A stretch of 64,000 nt of DNA from Pseudorhodobacter turbinis (lineage in GTDB: Bacteria; Pseudomonadota; Alphaproteobacteria; Rhodobacterales; Rhodobacteraceae): NCBI RefSeq assembly GCF_005234135.1, contig NZ_CP039965.1, forward strand, positions 620,001-684,000, in the 5' to 3' direction. Each line of letters opens with the position of its first letter. Position 1 is the first letter of the stretch. Positions 61,801 through 64,000 of the stretch are shown piece by piece. The position numbers and the translations under genes are program-made. The notes beneath the pieces are model-generated. The model did not search any database. It had not been told where the DNA came from and saw only the letters and a program-made list of their open reading frames with translations.

Positions 61801-63572
61801 GACGGATCAGTCCCGGCCGCCGCACGGTTTTCCGCTTTCATCAAATCCGACACCCTGAAAATTACCTCCAGCCGGTAGCTATCACCATCCTGGCCCTGGC
61901 TCAACGTGCCCCCGATCTGCTGGGCAAAAGCCATTTGCAGCTGCGCGCCAAGTCCGGTGCTGGTGTTCATCGCCTCACCATCGCGCGTCGCGTCATGATC
62001 TGCAATGCTGTTCACAATGCGCAAGACCACCTGCCCGTCATCCACTCGCTTCATGCTAATGGACAGCGTCGGAACAGCGCCCCCCACCCCGCGGGCATAT
62101 TTCAGCGCATTGGTCAGCGCCTCGGTCATCAGCAAGGACAGTGGAACCGCCTGATCCGGCGTTAGCAAGATGTCATCGAAATCCGTATCCACCTTGACCT
62201 GACGACCCGGAGCAGAGGCAAGCGCGACCGTCTGACGAGTGATATCGGACAGCAATTCATTTGCATAAACATCCGATTGACCTGTGGTCTGATAAAGACC
62301 GCGGTGGATCGTCGCCAAACTCATCACCCGCTCTTGCAGGCTTTTCAACAGGCCCTTGGCCTCTGGCGTGCGGGCTTGGCGCATTTGCATATTCATGATC
62401 GAGGCGATCAGTTGCAGGTTATTTTTAACTCGGTGATGCACCTCACGCAGCAGCACTTCTTTTTGATGCACCTCGTCTTCAAGGCTCGCCTCGTTGCGGA
62501 TAATATCATCGGTCATTGCCGCATAGGCCTGCGCCATTTCGCGCAATTCCAGCGGCGCATCCTTCAACACCAAATCGGGGTGCCTGCGCATCCCATGCGC
62601 AAAAGAGGCGATGGAACGGTTGAGGGAACGCACATGGCGCACCACCAGCATCTCGGCCGCCCAGATCGACACCACAAGCCCCGCCACCCACATCAGGATC
62701 GGAAAGACCATCGGCCGAACACCCAGAAAGCTGCGATTGGCATTTGGCGGATTGATCCAGCTCGACATCACGTAAAGCTCGTTTCGCACGACAGGTAAGG
62801 TCGCATAGGTCCGCCGCTCTCCGGCTCCTGAAAAGCTGGTGAAGAGTCTGGGCTTTTCGCCAACGAAAGAGGCCAGATCTCTGGTCGCCGGGATCGTCTC
62901 ATCAACCTTGTCGAAGCCCATGCTGGCGGTCAGCACCTCTCCGTCGCGGTTGAACGACCAGAAGTTGACGCCGTTTTGATCCGCCTCGCCGGATTTATCC
63001 TCGAGGATGCGCAGACGGGAATGGGGCACCCAAGCGCCGAGGTACCCAAGATAGACACCCTGCGCGTCAAAGATCGGGCGCAGCACGCCGATCACCGAGG
63101 TCCGCGAAACCGGCCCCTCGCCTGTCATTGTAAACGTCGGTTCACGCGCGGTGATAAGCGTCTTGAACAGCGCCACATCGGAATAGTCAAAGGATTCACC
63201 GCTCGAGGAACACGTCATCCGACCATTTTCCGGTACGAAAGACAGCAGCGTCAGCTCTGGCATATCAGAGGCCAGCTTGCGCAAACGGTTCACGCAGGCG
63301 GTATTGTCCTTGATTAGATCGGGCAAGGTCACAGCAGCACCGGCGACCAGGCCTTCAGCACGGCTGATCACCCGGATCTCCCCCAAAGCCGCGCGCAATG
63401 TTGCGCCCATCAGGGCCTCGTCAGAGCGGCCTTTCGCCTCCCGGGTCAGGTTGCTGGTTTGCAGATAGGCAACGATGCCTAGGGGCAAAAGCGCCACCAC
63501 CATCAAAGTTGCCAGCCGCACGCCAAGACGCTGCGAAGCAGGAAACCATTTCGCAGCGACGGACATTGGCAT
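61797..63572 (-). CDS. HisKA_2-type sensor histidine kinase with periplasmic sensor
   Basis: A 591-residue inner-membrane kinase. Membrane helices are at about 17-39 and 285-308 and enclose a ~245-residue periplasmic sensor domain. A HAMP-like linker follows, then the phosphoacceptor in REVHHRVKNNLQ (His at about 377) and a HATPase_c domain with MTEALTNALKYA and GLGAQLQMAF near the C-terminus. HisKA_2 kinases often control the PhyR/NepR general stress switch in alphaproteobacteria. The start overlaps the sigma gene stop by one base, so the pair is co-translated. The stimulus is unknown. Confidence 0.87.
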   Translation of the reverse strand: MPMSVAAKWFPASQRLGVRLATLMVVALLPLGIVAYLQTSNLTREAKGRSDEALMGATLRAALGEIRVISRAEGLVAGAAVTLPDLIKDNTACVNRLRKLASDMPELTLLSFVPENGRMTCSSSGESFDYSDVALFKTLITAREPTFTMTGEGPVSRTSVIGVLRPIFDAQGVYLGYLGAWVPHSRLRILEDKSGEADQNGVNFWSFNRDGEVLTASMGFDKVDETIPATRDLASFVGEKPRLFTSFSGAGERRTYATLPVVRNELYVMSSWINPPNANRSFLGVRPMVFPILMWVAGLVVSIWAAEMLVVRHVRSLNRSIASFAHGMRRHPDLVLKDAPLELREMAQAYAAMTDDIIRNEASLEDEVHQKEVLLREVHHRVKNNLQLIASIMNMQMRQARTPEAKGLLKSLQERVMSLATIHRGLYQTTGQSDVYANELLSDITRQTVALASAPGRQVKVDTDFDDILLTPDQAVPLSLLMTEALTNALKYARGVGGAVPTLSISMKRVDDGQVVLRIVNSIADHDATRDGEAMNTSTGLGAQLQMAFAQQIGGTLSQGQDGDSYRLEVIFRVSDLMKAENRAAAGTDPS

Positions 63573-64000
63573 CAGGCAGCATCCATCCCACGCGGCAACA
63601 ATGCCTCTACCCCGTCAATGACAGCGCTTTCGCCTTCCCCCAGTTGCAGCAATTCAGCCAGATGTTTGCGGGCGCGGCTGGTCCGGCTTTTGACCGTGCC
63701 GGGGGCGACGCCCATCATTTCAGCGGCCTCCTCGGTGGTAAAGCCAGAGGCGCCGACCAGAATAAGCACCTCACGGTGTTCAACGGACAACTGATCAAAA
63801 GCATGGCGGAAATCGGTAAAGGCAAGTTTGCCGTCATGGTCCGGCTTCACCGAGAGCTGACTTGCATGCACCCCTTCAGGGTCCGAAACCTCGCGCTTGT
63901 GCTTGCGAAGGCTGGAATAGAACGTATTGCGCAGGATCGTGAACAGCCAAGCCTGCAAATTGGTGCCCGTCTGGAATTTATCAAAATTCGTCCAAGCCTT
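63572..64000 (-). CDS. EcfG-like RNA polymerase sigma factor, partial (N-terminus beyond window)
   Basis: The frame runs open through the window edge; 142 codons are visible. The end of region 2 (NLQAWLFTILRNTFYSSLRK near the top) and region 4 (VLILVGASGFTTEEAAEMMG, then TVKSRTSRARKHL) are clear. The sequence and context fit EcfG, the general stress sigma of alphaproteobacteria, normally held by NepR and freed by PhyR. NepR and PhyR genes, if present, lie outside. Three nearby GGAAC-N16/17-CGTT promoters are its likely targets. Confidence 0.82.
   Translation of the reverse strand, partial: KAWTNFDKFQTGTNLQAWLFTILRNTFYSSLRKHKREVSDPEGVHASQLSVKPDHDGKLAFTDFRHAFDQLSVEHREVLILVGASGFTTEEAAEMMGVAPGTVKSRTSRARKHLAELLQLGEGESAVIDGVEALLPRGMDAA

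Overview
The window reads as a chromosome segment of a marine-type Rhodobacterales alphaproteobacterium (Roseobacter group). Pointers are a class III formaldehyde dehydrogenase, a fused allantoinase/OHCU decarboxylase, a BCCT osmolyte carrier, TRAP and BMP-type binding proteins, a TIGR02186 protein, EcfG-type general-stress promoters, an Irr-box-like palindrome and a DUF2793 fibre protein. Gene density is high, with many 1-4 base overlaps. I see no rRNA, CRISPR array, insertion sequence or prophage.

Layout: 0-4 kb holds a membrane-anchored NYN nuclease (cut by the window edge), an orphan P-loop ATPase, metA (acetyl-CoA type by residue 111), ppk2 and a TetR regulator. 4-7 kb is a PotABC-like ABC importer without a binding protein. 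7-9 kb is a MocR regulator divergent from a DUF1127 gene, with direct repeats between them. 9-15.3 kb has an orphan TRAP binding protein and a purine-degradation cluster (NCS2 permease, allA, ureidoglycine aminohydrolase, puuE-OHCU decarboxylase fusion, divergent HIU hydrolase). 15.3-17 kb is nfuA (behind an Irr-box-like operator), tsaB and rimI. 17-21.8 kb is a complete BMP-family nucleoside ABC importer. 22-28 kb has TauE/SafE with a TIGR02186 partner, BCCT, MATE and two hotdog thioesterases. 28-35 kb is a fatty-acid oxidation locus with two MerR regulators.

35-45 kb carries a decayed sulfotransferase, a 2-hydroxyacid dehydrogenase, csaA, proC, gph-rpe, a 52-codon small gene, an omega-aminotransferase with its GntR regulator (both preceded by the same palindrome), a flippase, formaldehyde dehydrogenase and tRNA-Tyr. 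45-51 kb has rlmB and histidine genes (hisB-hisH, hisA-hisF-hisE) interrupted by a convergent EamA exporter. 51-58 kb holds a lytic transglycosylase lipoprotein, metY, a SIMPL protein, a 951-residue GspL-like/GspC-like fusion and a DUF2793 fibre protein. 58-64 kb is a general-stress region: DUF1328, PLDc_N, DUF883-like, holin-like, CsbD, a phospholipase D-family protein, a HisKA_2 sensor kinase and an EcfG-like sigma factor (cut by the window edge). Three GGAAC-N16/17-CGTT promoters lie in it.

Connections: MetA (Glu111) supplies O-acetylhomoserine and MetY uses it for direct sulfhydrylation. The purine genes fit urate-to-glyoxylate degradation, with urate oxidase and allantoate amidohydrolase presumably elsewhere. 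The 58-64 kb genes look like a sigma/kinase pair beside its own target genes.
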